Source of the DNA: a bacterium
Lineage (GTDB): Bacteria; UBP15; UBA6099
Direction: 5' to 3'
NCBI GenBank assembly: GCA_029564595.1
Contig: JAKQPS010000035.1
Span: 1 to 64,000, forward strand
DNA: 64,000 bases
The notes below the pieces were generated by a model, which ran no database searches, was not told where the DNA came from, and saw nothing but the letters and a program-made list of their open reading frames with translations. Positions 49,763-58,876 of the stretch are shown piece by piece. Within the stretch, counting starts at the first letter, position 1. Each line of letters begins with the position of its first letter. Position numbers and translations under genes: made by a program.

Positions 49763-52636
49763 ATGAAGAAACTGAAGCTGTGGAGAACCCCGGAATCCAG
49801 AAACAAGGTCGTGGGCGTCGCGCTGGGGCTGTTGGTGGGAGTGGTCGCCGGGCTGTTGCCGCACCCTAAGGCGGCAGACCTGCCGGGCGTTGGGGTGGCC
49901 CATGAACTGTTGAAGAGTTTCGAGCACAAGGCGTACGACCAGAGATTCCGCACGAGAGGCCCGCTGCCGGAAGAAAAAGTGTCGCGGGACATCGTGTTGC
50001 TGGACATAGACGACGACAGCTACGAGTGGCGCACATGGCCGTTCGACAGGACGATATGGAGCGAGATAGTGACGGCGCTGGGAGCCGAGGGCGCGGGCGC
50101 GAGGATGGTTCTGTTCGACGTGTTTTTCTTCGACCGTTCAGGTCCGGCGTTGAACCCCGGCGTGGCCGACACGTTTTCGAAGAAATTCGAGACTCTGGCC
50201 TCGACCGTTCCTGAGGAAACAGAGTGGGACCAGAACGTAAAAATGAAACTGTACGAGATTTCGGACAGGCTGACTGGGCCGGTCGAGGAAAAAGACATCA
50301 AAGAGATGGTGGCGGAGCTTGACGCGATCACGGGCGACCCGCAGTTCGCAAGGTTCTCCGAGGCGTACAACGACGCGGCGCTGTACCTGTTTGAGAACTC
50401 TACGCTGGACGCGCTGGCTCCGGACAGGGACGCGATTCTGGCGGACTCGATACAAAGGGCGGGCAACGTGTTGCTCGGACAACTCGCCAACAAGGAAGAG
50501 GAATCCGCATACAAACGGGACGACATATTGTATGACCCGGACGCGAGGGCGATGTTCCTGAAGTTCATCGGCATGACCGACAGGACGCAGACGGACAATC
50601 AGGCCGAGGTTGAATTGAACAAGGCGCTGCGCAACCTGAGGCCGGGCGATTTCGAGTGGCTGCTGGAAAAAAGCGGCGAGAAGCAGTCCGGCGCGCGCAA
50701 GCCGATACCTTTCAGCGACAAGGAAAAAGAGCTGGTCATGGCTGAACTGGCAAAGGTGCGCGCCCAGACGGATTACGGAATGGGCGTGAATGAAAGATTT
50801 AAAGCGAAGATAAGGCCCGACAACCCGGTTCCGGCGAAGAGCGTTTTGGACGAGTACATCGACGTGGTTCAGTTCCAGACGGTTATGCCGATGTTCGGGG
50901 ACGGCTCGGCGGGAGTGGGATACGTTCTGCCCGAACTGCAGAAGGACGGCGTCATACGCATGATGTCTCCCGCGCTGAACTTTGACGACACGCTTTATTT
51001 CCATATATCCTTCCTCGCGGCGATGCATTATCTGGGCGTTCAGAACGATGACTTGGATTTCTATCCGGAAAAAATCGTCATAAGGAACGCTACGTTTCCC
51101 GGAAGCGAAAAGAAGACGACTATAACGATGCCGCTGGATGAAAAAGGCACGCTGCTTGTGAACTGGGCGGGGGCGTTCCTGCAGCCGAACACATTCATAC
51201 ACCGCAGCGTTAGAAAGATTTACGAAGACGCGGTTAAATACAACATCCTAAAGAAGAACGAGGCGGGCGCGCCGCTGGCGCAGCACGAAGCGGCAATTCT
51301 GGAAAGCCTCGACGCCGAGGAAGCCAAACGAGTGACCGAGGAGTTGGAGTTTTTTAGGGAAAAGGTGATTCTGATAGGTTTGACGGCGGCTGGCACGCAC
51401 GATCTGAACCCGGTTCCGTTCAATCCGAGGGACCCCCTCGTAGGCATGCACGCCAACGCGGTGAACACGATAATCAAAAGCCTGTTCATCAAAAGGGCCG
51501 CGTTCTGGGAGGTCTTTGCGGCGGTGGTGGCGATGTCCGCGCTGGTGGGTTTTGTCGGCGGCGCGGCGAAACAAGCCGTCGGCGGCGCGGTGGCGGCGGG
51601 AACAATCGTCGCGTACGCCGCGGCAACCCAATATCTGTTCGGCTCCGCGATGATATGGGCTCCCTTCGTGTCGGTGGTCGCGGCGATCTCGCTCTCCTAC
51701 CTGCTGGTGGTGGTCTACAGGTACATGACAGAGGGCAAGGAAGCGAAAAAGATGAAGTCGATGTTCTCCACATACGTGAATCCGGAGGTCGTGGAGACGC
51801 TGATACATCACCCGGAAAAGCTGAGGCTTGGCGGAGAGAAGATGGACCTGACGGCGATGTTCGCGATGGCGTACGGGCCGGGGCTTTCGGAAGCCGAGTC
51901 GCCGGAGGAGCTTGTCGACAGGCTGAACGAATATTTTACGGCGATGACGGCGAAGATATTTGACAATCAGGGAATGTTGGACAAGTACGAGGGCGCGATA
52001 ATTATGGCTGTGTACGGCGCGCCCATTCACTACGAGGACAACGCGGTTAAAGCCTGCTACGCGGCGCTGGACATGGTGAAGGCCAACGACGAGCTTCTCA
52101 AGAAATGGGAGCAGGAGGGAAAGAAGCCGATACGCACTATGGTCGGGCTGAATTCCGGCCTGATGATAGCCGGGAACATGGGGTCGGAGTCGAGGTTCAA
52201 CTACACGATAATGGGCGACGCGGTCAACCTCTCGGCCCGTCTTCTGGGAGCCAACAAGCAATACGGCTCGAGCCTGATGATAAGCGAGTTTACGCTGGAA
52301 AAAGCGAAGGATTTCGTGATAGTGAGGATGTTGGACAAGATGCGGGTGGTCGGGAAACTGGAGCCTGTTAAAGTATACGAGTTGCTGGGCAGGACGGACG
52401 AAGGGCTGCCGGAGGATGTGGCGGAGTGCGCGAAACGTTTCGCGGAGGCGTACGAACTGTATCTGGAAATGAAGTGGGACGAGGCGAAGGCCGGGTTCCA
52501 GAGGGCGATGGACGCCCGGCCCGGAGACGGCCCAAGCAAGGTGTACATGGCCCGTTGCGACGATTACAAGGCCACCCCGCCGCCGGTCGGCGATGACGGC
52601 AAGTGGGACGGCGTGTACGTGATGACCAAGAAATAG
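49763..52636 (+). CDS. CHASE2 class III cyclase-like protein A; lacks metal-binding Asp (957 aa)
   Basis: One N-terminal helix (VVGVALGLLVGVVAGLL), a large periplasmic CHASE2 sensor domain (about 45-570), three membrane helices (about 580-655), a class III cyclase domain (about 690-860) and a TPR-like tail. The catalytic set is half lost. The first metal Asp position is Met702 (FAMAYGPG in place of FSDIxGF), the second Ala745 (DKYEGAII in place of DKxxGDAx). The substrate Lys741 and Thr815 and the transition-state Asn822 and Arg826 (YTIMGDAVNLSARL) are intact. Alone it should be inactive; see the next gene, which starts 44 bases on. Confidence 0.9.
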   Translation: MKKLKLWRTPESRNKVVGVALGLLVGVVAGLLPHPKAADLPGVGVAHELLKSFEHKAYDQRFRTRGPLPEEKVSRDIVLLDIDDDSYEWRTWPFDRTIWSEIVTALGAEGAGARMVLFDVFFFDRSGPALNPGVADTFSKKFETLASTVPEETEWDQNVKMKLYEISDRLTGPVEEKDIKEMVAELDAITGDPQFARFSEAYNDAALYLFENSTLDALAPDRDAILADSIQRAGNVLLGQLANKEEESAYKRDDILYDPDARAMFLKFIGMTDRTQTDNQAEVELNKALRNLRPGDFEWLLEKSGEKQSGARKPIPFSDKEKELVMAELAKVRAQTDYGMGVNERFKAKIRPDNPVPAKSVLDEYIDVVQFQTVMPMFGDGSAGVGYVLPELQKDGVIRMMSPALNFDDTLYFHISFLAAMHYLGVQNDDLDFYPEKIVIRNATFPGSEKKTTITMPLDEKGTLLVNWAGAFLQPNTFIHRSVRKIYEDAVKYNILKKNEAGAPLAQHEAAILESLDAEEAKRVTEELEFFREKVILIGLTAAGTHDLNPVPFNPRDPLVGMHANAVNTIIKSLFIKRAAFWEVFAAVVAMSALVGFVGGAAKQAVGGAVAAGTIVAYAAATQYLFGSAMIWAPFVSVVAAISLSYLLVVVYRYMTEGKEAKKMKSMFSTYVNPEVVETLIHHPEKLRLGGEKMDLTAMFAMAYGPGLSEAESPEELVDRLNEYFTAMTAKIFDNQGMLDKYEGAIIMAVYGAPIHYEDNAVKACYAALDMVKANDELLKKWEQEGKKPIRTMVGLNSGLMIAGNMGSESRFNYTIMGDAVNLSARLLGANKQYGSSLMISEFTLEKAKDFVIVRMLDKMRVVGKLEPVKVYELLGRTDEGLPEDVAECAKRFAEAYELYLEMKWDEAKAGFQRAMDARPGDGPSKVYMARCDDYKATPPPVGDDGKWDGVYVMTKK

Positions 52637-52680
52637 CCGCGGCCTGCGCCGCATAATGCCGGAATCACTGGAGAACCTCG

Positions 52681-55600
52681 ATGAAACTAAAACTTCCGCA
52701 CAAGGCTGAAGACAGGAACAAGATAATCGGCCCGTTCATAGGGCTTGCGATGTCCGCTCTATTCATCGCGCTGTTCGCGTCCGGAGCTTTAGATACGATA
52801 GGGAACCTCGACCTAGACGCGAAGTTCAAGGTGCGGCAGAGATTCGAGAAGCCGCCCGTGAACAGAGACATCCACAATGTGCTGATCGACGACTCGACTC
52901 TCGATTGGGAGGGCGCGTACCCTGACGACCCGATATATTACGTGGACGTGATAAACGGGCTTGGGCTGGACAAACACGGAGCGCTCGCCACTCTGTTCGC
53001 TATCGACTACTCGCGCCCCTTCGGGCGCAAGGTGGACATCGACGTCCGGGAAGGGTTCTCAGGGGCCACTGAGCAGATATCTCAGATATTGTTCTACAAC
53101 CTCGAATTGAAGTTCGGCATGATGGAGAAGATAGGGACGTACAGAGATTTTCTCGACGACCCCGAAGCTCCGTCGTACGCTGCGGATCTGGCTCCCAGAT
53201 TCGAGGAGATTGTTTTCGACGAGGAGCTCGGGAGCGTGTCCGGCCTGATGGAACAGGTGGCCGGGTTCGCCGGGCACAACATGCATCTCAACGAGCTTGC
53301 GCCCGACCGGGAGAAGGCGGTTGGCCGCGCGGCGGCCTCCGCTCGCAATGTCTATTTCGCGTTCAGCGCGAAGAACTATCTGCCGACCCCACACGAGCCG
53401 AAAGACCTGAAACTGGACAAGAAAACGCGCGCCGTCTTCGAGCGCGTGCTATCCTACCCCACCCGCAACAAGCCGGACAACCCTGCCGAAGCGCTCGTGT
53501 TCGACGCCTACCAGAATCTTGATTTGCGCGACTTCGACTTCCTTCTCGAAGGCGAAGGCGAGCCTTTCGAGGGCGCTGTCGCAAAAAGGATTGCCGAAGA
53601 CAGAAAGAGGAAGTCAGAAGAGCTTTATAACTTCCACAAGCAGAACTCGCCGCCGATGAGCGCGAAGGTTCTGAAGACCGACGCCTACGCGAGGAGCCTG
53701 TTTGAGAAAGCGATGAAGTCCGACCCGCCGCCGGCCCCCCCTTCCATGGAAGCCCTCGCGCTCGAAGCGTACCAGTCTCTGTCGGCGAGCGATCTGGACT
53801 ACCTGATGGGCAAAGAGGGGACGCCTTTCGAAGACGCGATAAACGACAGGCTTCTGAAGGACAAAGTGCTGCGCATGGCCGGCGCCGAGCAGAAGGAGGG
53901 AGAAACCGAGGCGGCTGAAAAAGAATACTACGTCTTCGATATTCCCCCCGGACTTGAAAACGCGTTCCCGCGGCTCAACAAGGTCAATCCCGTGCAGCCG
54001 GAAATCGGGATGAACACCGCCGGTCAAGGCCCGCAGAGGGCGGAGTTCAGCAGAAGAGACGGCACGCTGCGGATGATCGCGCCCGTGTATGTTTATGAAA
54101 ACAAACTGTATCCCCACGTGGATTTTCTCATCGCTCTGAAATATCTGAAAGTAAAACCGGAAGATGTGTTGCTGAAAAGAAATAAAATCGTCCTCAAGAA
54201 CGCGACGCTTCCCGGAGCTAAAAGCGGGACCGAGGACATATCCATCCCGCTGCTTCCCGGCGGCAAGATGCTGGTCAACTGGGCGGGCATCTGGGCGGAC
54301 ACCACGCTGTTTGACACGGACAGCTTCCTGAATTTCTACTCCACCCTCGGACGGCACAGCATCCTTGAGCGGGGAAGAGCGAACGCGAAGATTCCGCCGG
54401 AAGAGCAGACCGACCCGCTGCAAGAGGACGAGGCGAAGATTTACGAGAGCATCGTCAAGACCGGGGAAGCGGCGACTCTGGACGAAAAGATAAAGGCTCT
54501 CAAGGACAAGATAATAATCATCGGGCTGACGGCGGAAGGCACTGCGGACATGAACCCGACGCCGCTCGAACCGAGATATAAAATTCTCGGACTGCACGCA
54601 AACGCGATAAACACCATAGTTGAAAGGCTGTTCATTGACAAAGCGCCGTTCGTCTGGGTGGCGCTGATATTCGTGGTTCTGGGCGCCGGGCTGGGATTCT
54701 CCGGCGGCGCGGTCAGGCACACAAACCCGTTCTTGGTGGCCGTCATAAACTTCTCAATCATGCTGTTCGTGGCGGCTGCTTACTTCGCGGCGGCTAACTA
54801 TCTTTTTATTGCCAAGCGCATAGAAATCCCCGTGTTCGCCGCTATCGGGCTGATAGCGGCGACGTTCCTAAGCGTCTTCATCTACCGCTTCCTCACCGAA
54901 GAGAAGGAAAAGAAGAAGATGAAAGGCATGTTCTCGACTTACGTGAACCCGCAGGTCGTCGATTCGCTTCTGGCGGACCCGGACAAGCTGAAACTCGGCG
55001 GCGAGAGGACTCGAGCGTCAGTGTTCTTCTCCGACGTAGCAGGGTTCACCTCAATATCCGAAGCTCTGACGCCCGAAGAGCTGGTTGAGTTGCTGAACGA
55101 ATACCTGACGGAGATGACGGCGATACTCATGCAGTACGGCGGCACGCTGGACAAGTATATCGGCGACGCGATCGTGGGCATCTTCGGCGCTCCCATCCCC
55201 TTCCCAGAGCACGCCAAGAACGTCTGCTACAACGCGCTGGACATGCAGGCGAAGATAGCCGAGATGCGGGAGGTGTGGAAGACTCAGGGCAAACATCTTC
55301 TGCAGGTGCGCTGCGGGGCGAACACGGGCGAGATGATAGCGGGCAACATGGGTTCCACAAACCGCTTCTGCTACACCGTCATCGGCCCGGAGGTGGACTT
55401 CGGCGAGCACATGGAATCGTCCGGAAAGCTCTACTCCACCCAGACCACGATAAGCGAGTTCACGCGGGCCGAGGCGGACGAGTTCATAATCGTCCGGTTC
55501 CTCGACATACAGATCAGTTCGGCGTATAAAAATCCGGTGAAGATATACGAACTGCTCGCCAAGAAGTCCGACGGCCTGCCGGACATCAAGCTCGAATGCT

Positions 55601-55974
55601 GCGACCTGCACGAGGACAGCGTGCTGTTCTATTTCCAGAGGCGGTTCGACGAGGCGGCGGAAAAGGCCGCCCGGATATTCGACATATTCCCGGAGAAACC
55701 CGTTGGAGACGCGACATCGGCGCTGACGGCCGCCGCAAAACAGGCCGTCGATCTCTACAGACAGGGCAAATATAAGGAATCGGCAAAGCTGATGAGCAAA
55801 AGCATCAACTCGAAGTCGTATCCGCCGGAGCGGCTCGAAGAGGAGACGGTCAAGTTCCTCCACCCGACGTGCATGCAGTTCGTGCGGATAGCCGAGGCGA
55901 AGGCCGACCCGCCGGACGCCTCGTTCGACGCGATTCTGGCTGAAGCCACTCACAGGAAAGACCTGAAGTTCTAG
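52681..55974 (+). CDS. CHASE2 class III cyclase-like protein B; lacks transition-state Asn/Arg (1097 aa)
   Basis: Same architecture as protein A: N-terminal helix, large CHASE2 domain (about 45-650), three membrane helices (about 660-745), cyclase domain (about 775-950) and a TPR-like tail of some 140 residues. Both metal-binding aspartates are present, Asp785 in FFSDVAGFT and Asp829 in DKYIGDAI, with Lys825 and Thr899. The block that normally reads GDxVNLAAR is GPEVDFGEH, so the catalytic Asn is Asp906 and the Arg is His910. Losses are exactly complementary to protein A. Lys plus Thr as base-reading pair suggests ATP, hence cAMP, as in other adenylyl cyclases. Confidence 0.9.
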   Translation: MKLKLPHKAEDRNKIIGPFIGLAMSALFIALFASGALDTIGNLDLDAKFKVRQRFEKPPVNRDIHNVLIDDSTLDWEGAYPDDPIYYVDVINGLGLDKHGALATLFAIDYSRPFGRKVDIDVREGFSGATEQISQILFYNLELKFGMMEKIGTYRDFLDDPEAPSYAADLAPRFEEIVFDEELGSVSGLMEQVAGFAGHNMHLNELAPDREKAVGRAAASARNVYFAFSAKNYLPTPHEPKDLKLDKKTRAVFERVLSYPTRNKPDNPAEALVFDAYQNLDLRDFDFLLEGEGEPFEGAVAKRIAEDRKRKSEELYNFHKQNSPPMSAKVLKTDAYARSLFEKAMKSDPPPAPPSMEALALEAYQSLSASDLDYLMGKEGTPFEDAINDRLLKDKVLRMAGAEQKEGETEAAEKEYYVFDIPPGLENAFPRLNKVNPVQPEIGMNTAGQGPQRAEFSRRDGTLRMIAPVYVYENKLYPHVDFLIALKYLKVKPEDVLLKRNKIVLKNATLPGAKSGTEDISIPLLPGGKMLVNWAGIWADTTLFDTDSFLNFYSTLGRHSILERGRANAKIPPEEQTDPLQEDEAKIYESIVKTGEAATLDEKIKALKDKIIIIGLTAEGTADMNPTPLEPRYKILGLHANAINTIVERLFIDKAPFVWVALIFVVLGAGLGFSGGAVRHTNPFLVAVINFSIMLFVAAAYFAAANYLFIAKRIEIPVFAAIGLIAATFLSVFIYRFLTEEKEKKKMKGMFSTYVNPQVVDSLLADPDKLKLGGERTRASVFFSDVAGFTSISEALTPEELVELLNEYLTEMTAILMQYGGTLDKYIGDAIVGIFGAPIPFPEHAKNVCYNALDMQAKIAEMREVWKTQGKHLLQVRCGANTGEMIAGNMGSTNRFCYTVIGPEVDFGEHMESSGKLYSTQTTISEFTRAEADEFIIVRFLDIQISSAYKNPVKIYELLAKKSDGLPDIKLECCDLHEDSVLFYFQRRFDEAAEKAARIFDIFPEKPVGDATSALTAAAKQAVDLYRQGKYKESAKLMSKSINSKSYPPERLEEETVKFLHPTCMQFVRIAEAKADPPDASFDAILAEATHRKDLKF

Positions 55975-56074
55975 CGCGCCGCAGTATCGACGTTTCAAGC
56001 GGCGCGGACTATCATCATAAAAAGCGCTCGACCGCTTCGGCGGCTGGCGCGGTCGCCTATCGGGGGTTCTCTTA

Positions 56075-57592
56075 ATGGCAAAACGAGCCATCATGATCGG
56101 CATCGACGGATGCCATCGCGACACTCTCTACCGCCTCATCGACGAAAAGCAGGTTCCTTTCTTCAACTGGATGGCCGACAACGGCGTCAGGGTGAAAAAC
56201 GCGGTCACCATGTTCCCGTCCACCACCGCATCCTGCTGCGCCACTCTCTACACCGGGAGCTGGTATCGCAGCCACGGCCTCCTGAACAACGAGTGGGTAG
56301 ACAGGTTCGCCGACCCGCCGCGCGGCCGCTCATACATCGAATGCCTTTACGAGGCCCTGCTCTCCTTCGACAAAAAACTGTTCGGCCTGCCGACCATTCT
56401 GCTGCCGGACAGGAACGAGGGCGGCCAGATCAACAACGACCTCTGCCCCGACCATCCCACGATCTACGAAGAGATGACGGCGGCGGGAAAAATTTCATAC
56501 ACGTTTTTCCACTACATCGGAAAAGGAGCGACGGTGTGGGCGCGCCCGGCGAGGACGGACATGCTCCGCTACGGCATGATCGAACAGTACGGCAAACCAT
56601 ACCAGATGTTCGACAAGATGATGGCGACTCGCGCTATTCGCCTTATGCGCAAGCGCCCCGCGGACCTGCTGGCGATCTACTACGGCGGCAACGACGGCCA
56701 CAGCCACCGGCACGGCGTCCCCGGTCAGGAAACCTACCTCCGGGACTTCATAGACAAGGAACTGACGAGATTAAAAACCGCTCTCGAAGCGATGTTCCCG
56801 CAGGACGAACTGTATTGGTCTGTGTGCGCCGACCACGGGCAGTCCAACTTGGACAAGGAAAAACATCTCGAACGCTGCATGTGGATCGAAGATTTCTTTC
56901 CACAGTTGCGCGCCGCCGGTTTCGAGAAGATGGACAGGGGGCTGTCCCGCAACGAACTCGGCGGGTTGGACGTCATCGGGACTCTCGGCCACGGGGCCGG
57001 AGCCGGCTTCTATATCAAAAACAGAAAGACTGGCGACTGGAAAACCCCGCCCGATTTTGCGTCCGACATCGTCCCGGCTCTGAACAATTTCATGAAGGCT
57101 TCTGCCGGGCTTGCTCCTTTCGGGGATTACAAATTCAAAGGCTATCTGGACTTCCTTCTGACGCGGACTCGGTTCGACGAGCCGTACCGGGTGTACGTCA
57201 ACAAGCCGCCGTACGACGCCGCAGGGGAACTGGTCCCGCTCGAAGAGCATTTCAAGGGCGGAGACCCGGCGTACGTTAAACCCGTCGAACGACTCCGGGG
57301 CATCGACAGCCCCAAGGGGCCGGACATCGTGTTGCTTCTTGACTACTGCGAAAATCGTTTCAACATAAACACCGTCGAGGGTTTCCATCCCGGACAACAC
57401 GGCTCGCTATGCCCAGACGACTCCTACGTGCCGATGCTGTTCGCCGGCCCCGGAGTGATAAGAGGCGAGCTTCCAGAGGCGTTCACCATCAACTGGTCTC
57501 CGACGGTCGCGAGCATGCTGGGAGTGAAGATGCCGCGCGCGGACGGCGCTCCGCTGCCCATCTTCGGCAACGGGAAAGGAAGCGCGCGGTGA
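56075..57592 (+). CDS. Alkaline-phosphatase-superfamily phosphodiesterase/phosphatase (505 aa)
   Basis: Type I phosphodiesterase/nucleotide pyrophosphatase fold. Metal and nucleophile residues appear in the usual order: D11 in IGIDGC, Thr50/51 in FPSTTASC, the YGGNDGHSHRHG block, ADHGQS, and HPGQHGS near residue 440. No signal peptide or membrane segment, so unlike most relatives it seems cytoplasmic. It follows the two cyclase genes by 100 bases and could act on a nucleotide, but the substrate is open. The next gene overlaps its stop by GTGA. Confidence 0.85.
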   Translation: MAKRAIMIGIDGCHRDTLYRLIDEKQVPFFNWMADNGVRVKNAVTMFPSTTASCCATLYTGSWYRSHGLLNNEWVDRFADPPRGRSYIECLYEALLSFDKKLFGLPTILLPDRNEGGQINNDLCPDHPTIYEEMTAAGKISYTFFHYIGKGATVWARPARTDMLRYGMIEQYGKPYQMFDKMMATRAIRLMRKRPADLLAIYYGGNDGHSHRHGVPGQETYLRDFIDKELTRLKTALEAMFPQDELYWSVCADHGQSNLDKEKHLERCMWIEDFFPQLRAAGFEKMDRGLSRNELGGLDVIGTLGHGAGAGFYIKNRKTGDWKTPPDFASDIVPALNNFMKASAGLAPFGDYKFKGYLDFLLTRTRFDEPYRVYVNKPPYDAAGELVPLEEHFKGGDPAYVKPVERLRGIDSPKGPDIVLLLDYCENRFNINTVEGFHPGQHGSLCPDDSYVPMLFAGPGVIRGELPEAFTINWSPTVASMLGVKMPRADGAPLPIFGNGKGSAR

Positions 57593-58419
57593 GCGCGCTG
57601 GGAGAAGAGGCGCGGCGCAGATACGCCCGCCATCTGATGCTCGACCGCGTGGGCGAGACCGGACAGGCGAAACTGCTGTCGGCTCGCGTGCTTGTCGTCG
57701 GCGCGGGCGGATTAGGCTCTCCCGTCATTTTTTATCTCGCAGCCGCGGGCGTCGGCCTCATCGGAGCAGCAGACTCCGACACGGTCGATATCAGCAACCT
57801 TCAAAGACAGATTCTTCATTCAACGCCCGACATCGGCAGGCTCAAGACCGATTCGGCCCGCGACACCGTCGAAGCGCTCAACCCGGATGTGAATCTAGCG
57901 CCCGTCGCCGAGCGCATAACCCCCGACAACGTAATGGAAATCCTTTCCGGTTACGACATCGCGGTGGACGCGTGCGACAATTTCCACACGAGATATCTCG
58001 TGAACGACGCGTGCGCGCTCCAGCGCAAGCCGTTCGTCCACGGCGGGGTTTTCCAGTTTGAAGGCCAAGCTTCGACTTTCATCGCGGGCAAAGGACCTTG
58101 CTACCGATGCTTGTTTCCGACGCCGCCTGATCCGGAGATTATTCCTAGAGGAAATGAAATAGGCCTGCTGGGGGTCGTGCCCGGAACAATCGGACTGATT
58201 CAAGCGACCGAGACGGTCAAGCTCATTCTGGGGTTGGGAGATTCTCTCGTCGGCCGGCTGCTGATGTACGACGCCCTGAAAATGCGTTTCAGAGAGCTTA
58301 ATATCCGGCGCGATCCCGGCTGCCGCGTGTGCGGCGAGCGGCCTTCGATAACGGATATCTCCCCCGGCGAGCAGTCTTATATCCAGCCTCGACTCGCCCC
58401 GCGCTCAAGCGCTGATTAA
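57589..58419 (+). CDS. ThiF/MoeB/HesA-family adenylyltransferase (276 aa)
   Basis: E1-like enzyme that adenylates the C-terminal Gly of a ubiquitin-like sulphur carrier (ThiS, MoaD). The ATP motif is VVGAGGLGS (residues 37-44), then DSDTVDISNLQRQILH and DACDNFHTRYLVNDAC. Two zinc pairs are present (CYRC and CRVC). The position of the family's usual active-site Cys, normally in a C-A-E-x-G-V-L-G block, reads RGNEIGLLG, so it is absent. GTG 57589 is the start: it overlaps the previous stop and has AAAGGAAG ahead. No sulphur-carrier gene is nearby. Confidence 0.88.
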   Translation: MSALGEEARRRYARHLMLDRVGETGQAKLLSARVLVVGAGGLGSPVIFYLAAAGVGLIGAADSDTVDISNLQRQILHSTPDIGRLKTDSARDTVEALNPDVNLAPVAERITPDNVMEILSGYDIAVDACDNFHTRYLVNDACALQRKPFVHGGVFQFEGQASTFIAGKGPCYRCLFPTPPDPEIIPRGNEIGLLGVVPGTIGLIQATETVKLILGLGDSLVGRLLMYDALKMRFRELNIRRDPGCRVCGERPSITDISPGEQSYIQPRLAPRSSAD

Positions 58420-58475
58420 TCCTGTTAAATACAACCGGGAGTGGTTTTAGCGGCCGAGTTCGAGTCGATGATTCA

Positions 58476-58683
58476 ACCCGAATTCGTCGATAGAGCATAC
58501 GAACCGGGGCGATTTTCATAGCGGCGAACTGCTTTGTTGCCGCCGCATTTTTTTGTTCTGTAGGGGCGCGGTTTCCGCGCCCAATAACTACGACAATTTG
58601 GGGCGGGGCAACCCCGCCCCTAATTCAAAAATGCGTCTTTCGCCTTGCATTTCATCCGCTCTGAACAATCGCTCCGAATCCTA
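58476..58683 (-). repeat. Repeat D, inverted full copy
   Basis: About 208 bases; its reverse complement matches 32146-32353 nearly throughout, including GCGATTGTTCAGAGCGGATG and CAAATTGTCGTAGTTATTGG. Fills most of the gap 58420-58790, which has no gene. Confidence 0.8.
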
Positions 58684-58796
58684 ATGACGGATTCGGGTTC
58701 AACGATGTATATCTACCTTTATTCGATTTTCCGGTTTTTTTCGTGAAAAAATCGGGTTAGCCTGAACCGCCAGAGGCATCTCACTTGCGTCTTCAT

Positions 58797-58838
58797 CCAA
58801 AAAAAAACAAACAGCCCCCGGTGTTAAACGGGGGCTGT
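58797..58838 (-). terminator. Rho-independent terminator of the fliN-parvulin unit
   Basis: On the minus strand ACAGCCCCCG pairs with CGGGGGCTGT (58829-58838 with 58811-58820) around an 8-base loop, followed by a run of T (58797-58807 reads mostly A on the plus strand). It lies 38 bases after the parvulin stop. Confidence 0.9.
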
Positions 58839-58876
58839 GGGAATTACTTGTTTATGCCGCTATGCGCGCCGTCAGG

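Noticed and set aside
49763-52636. Cyclase A as a pseudogene
   Set aside because: The frame is intact over 957 codons, the remaining catalytic residues are conserved, and the substitutions are complementary to its neighbour, which points to a retained function.
51248-52654. 468-codon antisense frame in cyclase A
   Set aside because: Shadow of the plus-strand gene; no motif, His/Arg-rich composition.
57409-57588. 60-codon N-terminal extension of the ThiF-like protein
   Set aside because: Arg-rich and out of frame inside the phosphodiesterase gene; the GTG at 57589 has a ribosome site and a GTGA overlap.
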